Positions 42,401 to 51,532 of a stretch of DNA of 64,000 nucleotides are shown piece by piece. The stretch spans positions 682,001 to 746,000 of the forward strand of contig JBMNNE010000002.1 of the NCBI GenBank assembly GCA_050953805.1. Direction: 5' to 3'. Below the pieces are notes generated by a model. That model was not told where the DNA came from. It made no database searches and was given only the letters and a program-made list of their open reading frames with translations. The translations under genes and the position numbers were made by a program. The first letter of the stretch is position 1; each line of letters starts with the position of its first letter. This DNA is from DUQW01 sp050953805. GTDB lineage: Bacteria > Bacillota_I > Bacilli_A > Acholeplasmatales > Acholeplasmataceae.

Positions 42401-44125
42401 ATGATTTATACTCACAATAACGGTGAATTAACAATTAAAAATGTTGGTGAGAATGTTAAATTAAAAGGTTGGGTTAGTCGCTTAAGAAATTTAGGCGGAC
42501 TAATCTTTATTGATTTACGTGATATGTATGGTATTACTCAAGTGGTTGTTCATCCTGAAAATAAATTTTATGCTGATGCTCAAAAAGTTAAAAGCGAATA
42601 TGTAATTTTAGTTGACGGAAAAGTTATTCCAAGAGTTAGCCCTAATCAGCAATTAAAAACCGGCGAAATTGAAATTGAACTAACTAAATTAGAAGTTTTA
42701 AGTACATCAAATACGCCACCAATTATCATTGCTGATGACACTGATGCGCTAGAAGACTTTCGGTTAAAATATCGTTATTTAGATTTAAGAAGACCAATTC
42801 AACAAAATTATTTGTTAAAACGCAATGAAATTGTTAAATCAATTAGAAACACATTATCTGATTTAGGCTTTATTGAAGTGGAAACACCAATTTTATCAAA
42901 ATCAACTCCAGAAGGAGCCAGAGATTATCTTGTGCCTTCAAGAGTTAATCCGAATACTTTTTACGCATTACCACAATCGCCTCAAATTTATAAACAATTA
43001 CTAATGATTTCAGGAATTGAAAAATATTATCAAATCGCGAAATGTTTTCGCGATGAAGATTTAAGAAGCGATCGCCAACCAGAGTTTACTCAAGTTGATA
43101 TTGAAGCGTCTTTTATTACGGAAGAAGATATATTTAACTTTTTAGAAATACTATTTAAAAATTTAATGAAAGATGTTATGGGCTTAGAAATAAAAACGCC
43201 ATTTTTAAGAATGAAATATCTTGATGCTTTAGCCAATTATGGTAGTGATAAACCAGATATGCGGTTTGATAATTTAATTAGTTCATACAATTTCTTAATT
43301 AAAGATGAAATTCCGCTATTTAAAGATAAAGAACATGTTCGAGGGGTTAAATTTGGCAATTCCAAATTAATTACTAGAAAAGTAATTGATGAACTAACTG
43401 AAATTGCCAAAAAGAATCATGCCGAAGCCTTAGCTTTTGTTAGATTTGATGGTAATGAATATTCTGGTAGCATAAGAAAATATTTAACTGATGAAGAATT
43501 AGTCAAAATAAATTTAACTAAAGATGATATTTTATTTTTAGTTCCAGGTAATTTTGAAGATGTTAGTCAATCTTTAGGGGCAGTCAGATTAGAAGTAGCT
43601 AAAAGGTTAGATTTAATACCTGAAAATGTTTATAAGTTTTTATGGGTCGTTGATTGGCCGTTACTCGAATATGATGAAGAATCTGGCCGTTTTAGTGCCG
43701 CTCATCACCCATTTACTTCACCACAAGTTGTTGCTGATTTAAGAGACCGACCACATGAAGCTTTAGCTAGAGCATACGATATCGTGTTAAATGGTTATGA
43801 AGTTGGTGGTGGTTCAATAAGAATTCATAATCAAGATGTACAGCAACTAATGTTTGAAACATTGGGTTTAAGTGATAAAGATATTCATGAACGTTTTGGC
43901 TTTTTTATTGAAGCATTAAAATATGGAACACCACCACATGGTGGAATTGCCTTGGGGTTAGATAGAATCGTCATGATTTTAACTAATACAACTAATATTA
44001 GAGATGTAATCGCATTTCCAAAAAATCAAAATGCTCGTGATATAATGAATCAATCACCATCAAAAGTTGATCAAGAACAATTAGATGAATTAAGGATTAA
44101 GGTAGTTAAAGATGAAAAGAAATGA
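42401..44125 (+). CDS. aspS: Aspartyl-tRNA synthetase
   Basis: A class IIb synthetase of 574 aa. The N-terminal OB anticodon domain holds GWVSRLRNLGGLIFIDLRD near 24-42. Motif 2 is KCFRDEDLRSDRQPEFTQVD near 213. The bacterial-type GAD insertion lies about 270-410, and motif 3 is GIALGLDRIVMIL near 528. The bacterial form with a GAD domain is Asp-specific or nondiscriminating depending on the organism; presence of GatCAB is unknown here. Start: ATG after CTAGGAGGAAAG. The end overlaps the deaminase gene by 14 nt. Confidence 0.98.
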   Translation: MIYTHNNGELTIKNVGENVKLKGWVSRLRNLGGLIFIDLRDMYGITQVVVHPENKFYADAQKVKSEYVILVDGKVIPRVSPNQQLKTGEIEIELTKLEVLSTSNTPPIIIADDTDALEDFRLKYRYLDLRRPIQQNYLLKRNEIVKSIRNTLSDLGFIEVETPILSKSTPEGARDYLVPSRVNPNTFYALPQSPQIYKQLLMISGIEKYYQIAKCFRDEDLRSDRQPEFTQVDIEASFITEEDIFNFLEILFKNLMKDVMGLEIKTPFLRMKYLDALANYGSDKPDMRFDNLISSYNFLIKDEIPLFKDKEHVRGVKFGNSKLITRKVIDELTEIAKKNHAEALAFVRFDGNEYSGSIRKYLTDEELVKINLTKDDILFLVPGNFEDVSQSLGAVRLEVAKRLDLIPENVYKFLWVVDWPLLEYDEESGRFSAAHHPFTSPQVVADLRDRPHEALARAYDIVLNGYEVGGGSIRIHNQDVQQLMFETLGLSDKDIHERFGFFIEALKYGTPPHGGIALGLDRIVMILTNTTNIRDVIAFPKNQNARDIMNQSPSKVDQEQLDELRIKVVKDEKK

Positions 44126-44555
44126 TTATATTACTTGGGATGAATATTTTATGGGAGTCGCTAAGCTTTCGGCTCAGAGATCAAAAGATCCTAATACTCA
44201 AGTTGGAGCTTGTATTGTTAACCAAGATAAAAGAATCATTGGCATTGGCTATAACGGACTTCCACACGGATGCGATGATGATGAATATCCATGGGATAAT
44301 GATGGTAATTTCATTGAAACGAAATACCCTTATGTAGTTCATGCTGAAGCCAATGCCATTTTAAATGCAACCCAATCATTAAAAGGAGCAAGTTTATATG
44401 TTACTTTATTTCCGTGTCACGAATGTATGAAATTAATTATTCAGTCAGGAATTACTGAAATTATTTATGAAGATAACAAATATGAAGGAACGGAATCAAA
44501 TGTTGCATCAATGAAAATGGCAAAATCAGCAAACTTGAAACTAAGAAAATTATGA
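44112..44555 (+). CDS. Deoxycytidylate (dCMP) deaminase
   Basis: Zinc enzyme of 147 aa converting dCMP to dUMP, the substrate of ThyA (25806-26675). The zinc/catalytic motifs are HAEANAIL near 77 and PCHECMK near 97, and GIGYNGLPHGCDDDEYPW near 53 is typical of dCMP deaminases (ComEB/Dcd family). No fused domain is seen. The ATG lies in the end of aspS with AAGGTAG upstream. It overlaps the next protease gene by 4 nt (ATGA). CTP-type regulation is not tested by sequence. Confidence 0.94.
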   Translation: MKRNDYITWDEYFMGVAKLSAQRSKDPNTQVGACIVNQDKRIIGIGYNGLPHGCDDDEYPWDNDGNFIETKYPYVVHAEANAILNATQSLKGASLYVTLFPCHECMKLIIQSGITEIIYEDNKYEGTESNVASMKMAKSANLKLRKL

Positions 44556-45520
44556 AGGAAAAAGATAGAAAACTATTAGTTACAATAATGTTTGCCGTAA
44601 TTTATATTATAATTGCGTTTTTTGTGCCAACAAATTTTTCAGTAACGATTCCCGGAGAAATCAATAAGGTTGAAGATAACATTAAAATTGAAGGTGTTGA
44701 AAATTCTTCGAATTTTTATACAATATCAGTTTATTATATGACTAGAATTACACCAATAACACGAATGGTTTTAGAATTAAGTAGTAAAAATGATGTAGAA
44801 ACGATGAGTGAATACAGTAAATCAATTTCTAATCTTGATGAATTTGAAACGGGACAAGTTTCTAAAAAATATTCGTATTATTCAAGTTTAATTAATGCTT
44901 ATCAAGAGGCAGGTAAAATTGATAATAGTATCGTAATTGATTATGAAATCAATAGTTTGGTTTTATACTATCGACCAAGTCAGTTAAAAGAATTAGAAAT
45001 TGGGGATATTATTACTAAAATTAATGGGCAAGAAATGAATAAAGATAACTACCGAGAAGTACTTTTAAATGCAATTGATGATGAAGTAATCTTCGAGGTT
45101 AAACGAGGAGAAAAACAATTCACTTACATTCATAAAGGAGAACACGCTCTAAGTTTTTTACCAAATATTAACATTATCTCAAAAAGTCCTAGCTTCAATC
45201 TTCCTGGAGAAGATTCGAATACTGGGGGACCTAGTGGTGGACTAATGCAAGCACTAAATATATATGCAAGTTTACTAAATCTAAACTTTGGAAACTTGAA
45301 AATTGCTGGTACTGGCACCTTAAATTTGGAGGGAAAAGTAGGTGCAATTGGTGGTGCCGCTCAGAAAATACATACTGCGAATAGCGCTCAAATCGATATC
45401 TTTTTTATGGCATTAGAAAACGATAAAGAAGTGAGAAAGATTGAAAAAAAGTTTGAGTATTATACGGTTGAAACTTTTGCTGAAGCGATCACAATTTTGA
45501 TGACGAAAATCATCGAATAA
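44552..45520 (+). CDS. Membrane-anchored PDZ-Lon-type serine protease (SepM/YlbL-like)
   Basis: 322 aa with one N-terminal membrane helix (8-25), a PDZ domain (about 130-195: LKELEIGDIITKINGQEMN) and a C-terminal Lon-type protease domain outside the membrane. Catalytic Ser228 is in GGPSGGLM and Lys272 in GAIGGAAQKI, the Lon Ser-Lys dyad. Bacillus YlbL and Streptococcus SepM share this plan; SepM trims a secreted peptide pheromone. The target here is unknown. It is coupled to the dCMP deaminase gene by ATGA and has no strong ribosome site of its own. Confidence 0.9.
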   Translation: MKEKDRKLLVTIMFAVIYIIIAFFVPTNFSVTIPGEINKVEDNIKIEGVENSSNFYTISVYYMTRITPITRMVLELSSKNDVETMSEYSKSISNLDEFETGQVSKKYSYYSSLINAYQEAGKIDNSIVIDYEINSLVLYYRPSQLKELEIGDIITKINGQEMNKDNYREVLLNAIDDEVIFEVKRGEKQFTYIHKGEHALSFLPNINIISKSPSFNLPGEDSNTGGPSGGLMQALNIYASLLNLNFGNLKIAGTGTLNLEGKVGAIGGAAQKIHTANSAQIDIFFMALENDKEVRKIEKKFEYYTVETFAEAITILMTKIIE

Positions 45521-45575
45521 TTAAAAATTTAAAAAAGTCAAAAGTTTATATTTACTAAACATAGAGGGGAAAGAT

Positions 45576-46127
45576 ATGCTAATTGGAATATTAATCATAA
45601 TTTCAATAATCGGATTAGATCAAGGCTTAAAATATTTAGCTAAGTTTTTATTACAAGGAAAAAACGAAGTGACTTGGATTCCCCACGTTTTAACATTTAA
45701 CTATGTTGAAAATCGTGGTGCCGCTTGGGGGATGTTAGAAGGAAAACATTTCTTTTTCTTTATTATTACAATCATTGCTTTAGTCGTTTTTGGATATATG
45801 TTTACTAAAGCCGATTTTAAAAATAAAAAAGTTTATTCGTTATCAATCGCTTTTTTAATTGCTGGTACTTTAGGGAACGCGCTAGATCGTTTAATCTTAG
45901 GTTACGTAATTGACTTTATTCATGTTCCATTTTTAACTTATATTTTAGATCTAGTTGGTTTATCCAATTTTTGGTTTAATATCGCTGATTTAAGTTTAAC
46001 CGTTGGTGTTATTTTACTGGTGATTGATATTTTATTTTTTGAATCAAAACGAACAAAGAATAACGAAGGGAATTTATTGATTAATGATGGAATGGAAGTT
46101 AAAGAGCGAGATACCAGTAAGAATTGA
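45576..46127 (+). CDS. lspA: Lipoprotein signal peptidase (signal peptidase II)
   Basis: Removes signal peptides from prolipoproteins such as the S41 lipoprotein in this window. 183 aa with four membrane helices. The catalytic aspartates are Asp104 in GNALDRL and Asp138 in NIADLSLTVG, and FNYVENRGAAWGM at 41-53 is the conserved loop. The C-terminal tail is hydrophilic and longer than usual (about 25 residues). Start: ATG after AGAGGGGAAAG. The coding end overlaps the following pseudouridine synthase gene by 44 nt, the common lspA-rluD order. Confidence 0.95.
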   Translation: MLIGILIIISIIGLDQGLKYLAKFLLQGKNEVTWIPHVLTFNYVENRGAAWGMLEGKHFFFFIITIIALVVFGYMFTKADFKNKKVYSLSIAFLIAGTLGNALDRLILGYVIDFIHVPFLTYILDLVGLSNFWFNIADLSLTVGVILLVIDILFFESKRTKNNEGNLLINDGMEVKERDTSKN

Positions 46128-47016
46128 TAAATTTTTACACGAAAAAACTAACTATTCTCGCAATCAACTCCAAAATTTAATTAAATTAGGTATAGTTTTC
46201 GTCAATAATAAACCAATTACCAAACCAAGCCATCTCATCAAAGATGGTGATTTTGTTGTGATGATGGAAATAACTGATAAAAAAATAGAAGCAACACCAC
46301 AACCAATTGATTTAAATTTAGCAGTTATTTATGAAGATGAATACTTGGCTGTTATTAATAAACCGAAAGGTTTAATTGTCCATCCTAGTGATAGTTATCA
46401 AGGAGTTTCTTTAGTTAATGGACTTTTATTTTTATTTACAAAATTATCAAATCAAAAGGAGCCATTCCGTCAAGGAATTATCCATCGACTTGATAAAGAC
46501 ACATCAGGTTTATTAATTGTTGGCAAAGATGATTTGGCTCATGAAAAATTAAAATTAATGTTTCAAAAACGTCAAATTAAAAAAGAATATTTAGCCATCG
46601 TTTATTATGAATTTAAAGATGAACAAGGCATCATTGAAAAGCCAATTATTAGACATAAAAAAAATCGTCAAATGATGACGGTTAGCGACCTAGGTCGAAA
46701 TGCAATTACTAAATATCAAGTTTTATCACAAAATAATGGATTTGCTTATTTAAAATTAAATTTAGTTACTGGCAGAACCCACCAATTAAGAGTTCACTTA
46801 AAATCAATTAATCACCCAATTTTAGGTGATCCAATTTATGGGCCAAAGAAAGTATATGGTGAAATTGGGCCATATTTACATGCCCATAAATTAGAATTTA
46901 AACACCCGATAACTAAAGAAAAGCTCAACTTTGCAGTTGAGCCTCCACAAGAGTTTCAATTAGAATTAACTAAACGTGGCTTAATAGCCGAGTCACATTA
47001 CGATAATTTAACTTAG
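46084..47016 (+). CDS. rluD: Ribosomal large-subunit pseudouridine synthase, RluD family
   Basis: Isomerises uridines in 23S rRNA. 310 aa. An N-terminal S4 RNA-binding domain (IPVRIDKFLHEKTNYSRNQL, residues 10-29) is followed by the catalytic domain with Asp137 in GIIHRLDKDTSGLLIV, KKEYLAIV near 176 and GRTHQLRVHL near 228. In Firmicutes this is the YlyB type that follows lspA. Start: ATG at 46084 inside lspA with GAAGGGA twelve bases upstream; 46087 is an equal alternative. Convergent with rnhC, overlapping it by 47 nt. The exact rRNA target is not predictable. Confidence 0.93.
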   Translation: MMEWKLKSEIPVRIDKFLHEKTNYSRNQLQNLIKLGIVFVNNKPITKPSHLIKDGDFVVMMEITDKKIEATPQPIDLNLAVIYEDEYLAVINKPKGLIVHPSDSYQGVSLVNGLLFLFTKLSNQKEPFRQGIIHRLDKDTSGLLIVGKDDLAHEKLKLMFQKRQIKKEYLAIVYYEFKDEQGIIEKPIIRHKKNRQMMTVSDLGRNAITKYQVLSQNNGFAYLKLNLVTGRTHQLRVHLKSINHPILGDPIYGPKKVYGEIGPYLHAHKLEFKHPITKEKLNFAVEPPQEFQLELTKRGLIAESHYDNLT

Positions 47017-47833
47017 CATATTGTTTTAGGGTGTCAACCCCATGACTAGTAATAATTTGTTCTAAAACCTCATCGACTTGAGGTCCAGCTCCTTTAGGAA
47101 TTTTGATTCCTAATTCACGACGATATTTAGCTAAAGCAATAATATATGCGTACCGAGCAATAATCGCTGCAGCGGCTACGCTATAATGAACATTTTCCGC
47201 TTTTTCATGGAAATTAATATCGCGATAGACAATTTCCTCATCTCTTAAGTAATTGAAATAATTACTTTCGGTGCAAAATTTATCTAATATAACTGGAACG
47301 GGAAATTCATATTTCATACTAGTTCTAAGAATCGCCTTGTTATGAAGTAAAGCTTTAATCTTATTTAAGTTAAATCCAGGACGTTTAGTTACTTCATTGT
47401 ATTTAGCAGGGTGTAAAATCATTAACGAATGAATTAGTTTTTCAGCTAAAGCAGGAGCAATTTTAACAATTTGACGATCACTCATTTTCTTGGAATCTCT
47501 AATGTTTAGTGATTCTAGAAAAGGAATATCGTCTAGTGTAACTAAAGCACTACAAACAACAATTGGCCCAAAAACATCGCCTGTACCGACTTCGTCACTG
47601 CCAATTGCTTCGTAATCTTTAAGCCCCAAACCTTCTTTAATTAAGACGATTTCATCGGAGACATCTGGTCCCTTAAGTAAGACGGTTCCAGATTTATAAG
47701 CGATAATTTCAACATCGCGATGAACCGCTTTAAAGAGGGCATGTTCGATATCATTCTCAACAATAAAATCTTGATATGCAATTAGTAAATTATTCAGATT
47801 TTCTTGACTTAAAGTAATTGAAAAATATTTCAA
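46970..47833 (-). CDS. rnhC: Ribonuclease HIII
   Basis: Degrades RNA in RNA-DNA hybrids. 287 aa. An N-terminal TBP-like substrate-binding domain (residues 1-80) is followed by the catalytic domain with AIGSDEVGTGDVFGPIVV near 82-99, the GTGD motif typical of RNase HIII rather than HII, and LDKFC and AAAAIIARYAYI further on. Start: TTG at 47833 on the minus strand with a strong AAGGGGGGA just upstream; no ATG is available nearby. It shares a short divergent promoter region with mutS2, another hybrid/R-loop and recombination factor, and the two are neighbours in many Firmicutes. Confidence 0.94.
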   Translation of the reverse strand: MKYFSITLSQENLNNLLIAYQDFIVENDIEHALFKAVHRDVEIIAYKSGTVLLKGPDVSDEIVLIKEGLGLKDYEAIGSDEVGTGDVFGPIVVCSALVTLDDIPFLESLNIRDSKKMSDRQIVKIAPALAEKLIHSLMILHPAKYNEVTKRPGFNLNKIKALLHNKAILRTSMKYEFPVPVILDKFCTESNYFNYLRDEEIVYRDINFHEKAENVHYSVAAAAIIARYAYIIALAKYRRELGIKIPKGAGPQVDEVLEQIITSHGVDTLKQYAKLNYRNVTRLLSHV

Positions 47834-47893
47834 AATATCCCCCCTTTCTACTTTATATTATACCATATTTTGGCGATTTTGCGAGGTCAAAAA

Positions 47894-50209
47894 ATGAAAT
47901 TTCAAAGTAAAACCTTAGAATTTGATAAGATTTTAAAGTTAGTTTCAAGGCATGCTATCTCAAGTCGTGTCAAGGAAACTATTTTAGAGTTACCAATTTA
48001 TAATAACCTTGATTTAATTAATGATTTACTTCACGAAGTTGATGATGCGTTGGAGACGATTATGCGTCAATCAAATATCGGTCTTGATCCTAAATATGAT
48101 ATTATCGAAAGTTTGAAAAGGTTAGAAATCGGATCAATCTTACAAACTAATGAATTAATGTTAATTCATACATTTTTAAAAGAAGAAGTTAGATTAAAAA
48201 ATTACTATTATACTCTTAAAAAAGTTAAACTACAAATTCCATATCTCCAAAAATATTACGAAGATATTTTTGTTCATGAAGATTTATTAACTTTAATGAA
48301 TCAAACTATTGACCCTGACGGTAATATTTATGATACCGCTAGTTCTACATTATTTAAAATTAGACGAACACTTCAATCAAAAGTAGCCAGTGTAACTGAA
48401 CGAATGGAAAGACTGATGACTAAATATGCTGATTATATTAATGAACGAGTGATTGTCACTCGTAACGATCGTTACTGTTTATGTATTAATCAATCATTTA
48501 AAAATAAAATTAAGGGTGTTGTTCATGATATTTCTAGTAGTGGTCAAACCATTTATGTTGAACCAGAGGAAATTAGAAATATTACTTCGGAAATTGAGTT
48601 TTTAAAAGTAGAAGAGAAAAAAGAAATATTAAAGATTTTAGCAAACGTTTCTGATCAATTAGCTAAATATTTAGAAACTTTAAAAATAAATTTAGAAATT
48701 TTCTTAAATTTAGATTTAATTTATGCTAAGGCGACTTATGCTAAAGAGATTGAAGGAATTATTCCGAAAATTAATAATCAAGGGCGCATTAACTTAATTT
48801 TAGCGCGACATCCGTTAATTGATCCAAAAGTGATTGTTCCAATCAATTTTTATTTAGATGAAGTAGCACCAACGATGATAATTACTGGACCAAATACTGG
48901 TGGGAAAACCGTGGCTTTAAAAACAGTTGGCTTATTAACTTTAATGACCCAGTCCGGTCTATTAATTCCAGCTGCAGAAAAATCAGAAGTAGCTATCTTT
49001 GATAATGTTTATGCGGATATTGGTGATGAACAATCACTTGAACAATCTCTTTCAACCTTTTCTAGTCATATGACTAAAATTAAAGATATTGTTGATCATG
49101 TAACCCCAAATGATTTAATTTTAATTGATGAATTAGGGAGTGGAACTGATCCAGTTGAAGGAACTTCACTGGCGATTGCTATTTTAGATTATTTAAGGCA
49201 ATATCAGGCTAGATTAGTTATTACAACTCACTATTCTGAATTAAAGATATATGCCTTTGAATCAAAAGATATTGTAACGGCTAGTGTCGCTTTTGATACT
49301 GTCACATTAGAGCCTAAATTTCACTTACAAATTGGCTCGACTGGGTCATCAAATGCAATTTTAATTGCTAACCGATTAGGCATTAAAAAGGAAATTATTG
49401 AAAATGCTAAAAAGCGTGTTAGTGGCCACCAAAGTGATATCGCTAAAATTATTGAAAATTTAGCGATCAAAGAACAACAACTTCAAGATAAAAAACATCA
49501 TTATGAAGAAAATCTTCAAACATTAAATGAAAAGATCGCTAAATATGATGATCTGCTCTTAAAAAATGCCAAAGAACAAGAACGAGTATTAAAAGAAATT
49601 CAAGAGACTGAAACTAAACTTTGGAATGAAAAACATTTAGAAATTCAAAAACTAATTAAAGAATTAAAAGCGAAAAAAGAGTTGTCTACTAAAGAAGAAG
49701 CGGAAATTAAAGGGGCGATTAGTAAACCCCACGACAAAAAGCCAATTATTACCGATTATAATTTTAAAGTCGGTGACTATGTTTTAATTCAATCATATCA
49801 ACAAAGTGGATATATCAAAGAAATTAAAGGTGACGACTATTATATTGATTTAGGTCCGTTTACTCTTAATTTTAAAAAACACGACTTACTTTTAGCTCCA
49901 GTTCCAAAACCAGATAAGAAAGTAAAAAGAACGAGTTCTAGAGGCGGTGAAACTCCTACTAAGACAGCTAGTTTAGAACTAGATTTAAGAGGTGTTAGAT
50001 ATGAAGAAGTTTATGAACTTTTAGATAAAGCGATTGATAATTTATTACTCAGTAATTTAAAATCATTAAGAATTATTCATGGTTACGGCACAGGGGCCGT
50101 AAAAAAAGCGGTTCACGAATATATTAAGCAGTCTGATTTAATTAAATCTTATCGTCCTGGCGGTGAAAACGAAGGGATGTTAGGTGTCACCATCATTACC
50201 TTAAAATAA
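47894..50209 (+). CDS. mutS2: MutS2 (ribosome rescue/recombination ATPase)
   Basis: 771 aa. MutS2 lacks the mismatch domains of MutS and keeps the clamp and ATPase core plus a C-terminal Smr nuclease domain. Seen here are Walker A GPNTGGKTVALKT near 335, Walker B LILIDELGSGTDP near 410, a long coiled coil (about 505-625), a KOW-like region (FKVGDYVLIQSYQQSGYIKEI), and Smr LDLRGVRYEEVYELL plus HGYGTGAVKKAV at the end. In Bacillus it splits collided ribosomes and suppresses recombination. Start: ATG 47894 with GAGGT six bases upstream; an upstream TTG at 47870 was not used. Confidence 0.95.
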   Translation: MKFQSKTLEFDKILKLVSRHAISSRVKETILELPIYNNLDLINDLLHEVDDALETIMRQSNIGLDPKYDIIESLKRLEIGSILQTNELMLIHTFLKEEVRLKNYYYTLKKVKLQIPYLQKYYEDIFVHEDLLTLMNQTIDPDGNIYDTASSTLFKIRRTLQSKVASVTERMERLMTKYADYINERVIVTRNDRYCLCINQSFKNKIKGVVHDISSSGQTIYVEPEEIRNITSEIEFLKVEEKKEILKILANVSDQLAKYLETLKINLEIFLNLDLIYAKATYAKEIEGIIPKINNQGRINLILARHPLIDPKVIVPINFYLDEVAPTMIITGPNTGGKTVALKTVGLLTLMTQSGLLIPAAEKSEVAIFDNVYADIGDEQSLEQSLSTFSSHMTKIKDIVDHVTPNDLILIDELGSGTDPVEGTSLAIAILDYLRQYQARLVITTHYSELKIYAFESKDIVTASVAFDTVTLEPKFHLQIGSTGSSNAILIANRLGIKKEIIENAKKRVSGHQSDIAKIIENLAIKEQQLQDKKHHYEENLQTLNEKIAKYDDLLLKNAKEQERVLKEIQETETKLWNEKHLEIQKLIKELKAKKELSTKEEAEIKGAISKPHDKKPIITDYNFKVGDYVLIQSYQQSGYIKEIKGDDYYIDLGPFTLNFKKHDLLLAPVPKPDKKVKRTSSRGGETPTKTASLELDLRGVRYEEVYELLDKAIDNLLLSNLKSLRIIHGYGTGAVKKAVHEYIKQSDLIKSYRPGGENEGMLGVTIITLK

Positions 50210-50280
50210 AGCATTACAATTGAGATAAATGTAGTTATAATATATAATAATTATGAATAAGTAAGAGGAGGTAACAAATT

Positions 50281-50589
50281 ATGATGATTGAATATAAAGG
50301 CGAAAACTTCAAAGATGTAGTTGGTCAAGGATTAGTTTTAGTCGATTTCTTTGCCACTTGGTGTGGGCCATGTCAAATGATAATGCCAGTTTTAGACCAA
50401 ATTGCTGGTGAATTAGACTATGTAAAAATCTATAAAGTTGACATTGATAAATACCGTGATCTAGCTATTGATTTTCAAGTAAGAGGTGTACCAACTTTAA
50501 TTTTATTTAAAGATGGTAAAGTCGTTGATCAAGCTTCTGGATATCGTCCAAAAGCGAAAATTGTTGATTGGATCAACTCACACAAATAA
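50281..50589 (+). CDS. trxA: Thioredoxin
   Basis: 102-aa thioredoxin with the active site WCGPC (Cys28, Cys31), the cis-proline loop VRGVPTLILFKDGK near 69-82 and a full fold. It reduces disulfides in ribonucleotide reductase, peroxiredoxin and other proteins. Start: ATG with AAGAGGAGGTAAC; a TATAAT-like box lies near 50238-50243. A strong terminator follows, so this is a single-gene unit between mutS2 and truB. Confidence 0.97.
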   Translation: MMIEYKGENFKDVVGQGLVLVDFFATWCGPCQMIMPVLDQIAGELDYVKIYKVDIDKYRDLAIDFQVRGVPTLILFKDGKVVDQASGYRPKAKIVDWINSHK

Positions 50590-50600
50590 TAAAATAAGTT

Positions 50601-50625
50601 AAAAAGGCACGAAAAGTGCCTTTTT
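50601..50625 (+). terminator. Intrinsic terminator of trxA
   Basis: AAAAAGGCAC (50601-50610) pairs with GTGCCTTTTT (50616-50625) around GAAAA. Confidence 0.92.
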
Positions 50626-50681
50626 GTTTGTCAACAACCAAAATATTTTAGTTTTATTGTATAATAGTAAAGGTGTTATAA

Positions 50682-51524
50682 ATGAACGGTATTTTATTAA
50701 TTGATAAACCATCGGGAATTACTTCATATGATGTCATTCGACAATTGAAAAAAAGATTAAAAGGCGTTAAAATTGGCCATGCCGGAACTTTAGATCCGTT
50801 AGCGAGTGGCTTACTTATCGTTTTATTAGGTAGCGCCACTAAATTATTTGATTTATTAACTAGCGATAAGAAAAAATATAGTGGCATCATTGCTTTTGGT
50901 CATTTATATGATTCATATGATATTTTGGGAAATGTTACCGCTAGTAAAACTCCACAAATCAATGATCAATTAATTGAAAAAGCATTTAATCATTTTAATA
51001 ACTACACTTATATGCAAATTCCACCAGTTTATTCAGCTTTAAAAGTTAAGGGGAAAAAGGCTTATGAATATGCTAGAAGTGGTGAAGATGTTGAATTAAA
51101 TCCAAGAGAAGTTACCATTTATGAGTTAACGCAAACTAGTCTTTATGAAAATGATGAAATCGGCTTTAAAACCATCGTTTCTAAACACACCTATATTCGT
51201 AGTCTTGCTTATGATTTCGGTGCTTATTTAGGCGAATATGCGGCTTTAAAGGCACTAAGAAGAGAAGCGATAGGGCCGTTTAATGTAAAAGATGCAACCA
51301 CAGTTGATAACATTAAATTAATTACGATTAATCAGTATTTTAATGATTATTATCAGTTGAAATTTGATAAATTTACGACTAATTTAGTTAAAAACGGAGT
51401 GTGGTTAGATAGTCGTCAAACTGATACTAAAAATGAATTTGTTGTCTTAGATGAAAATGATGATGTAATTGCACTATATGAGCCAGTTGGTGACGGCCGA
51501 TACCGTCCGAAAATTATGTTTTAG
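50682..51524 (+). CDS. truB: tRNA pseudouridine-55 synthase TruB
   Basis: Makes pseudouridine 55 in the T-loop of tRNAs. 280 aa. The start MNGILLIDKPSGITSYDVIR is typical, catalytic Asp38 sits in GHAGTLDPLASGLL, and PPVYSALKVKGKKAYEYAR near 107 and YIRSLAYDFG near 173 complete the pattern. Start: ATG after AAAGGTG, with TGTATAAT just upstream. It is followed by ribF 8 nt later, the usual truB-ribF order in Firmicutes; rbfA and infB are not adjacent. Confidence 0.97.
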   Translation: MNGILLIDKPSGITSYDVIRQLKKRLKGVKIGHAGTLDPLASGLLIVLLGSATKLFDLLTSDKKKYSGIIAFGHLYDSYDILGNVTASKTPQINDQLIEKAFNHFNNYTYMQIPPVYSALKVKGKKAYEYARSGEDVELNPREVTIYELTQTSLYENDEIGFKTIVSKHTYIRSLAYDFGAYLGEYAALKALRREAIGPFNVKDATTVDNIKLITINQYFNDYYQLKFDKFTTNLVKNGVWLDSRQTDTKNEFVVLDENDDVIALYEPVGDGRYRPKIMF

Positions 51525-51532
51525 GAGTTAAT

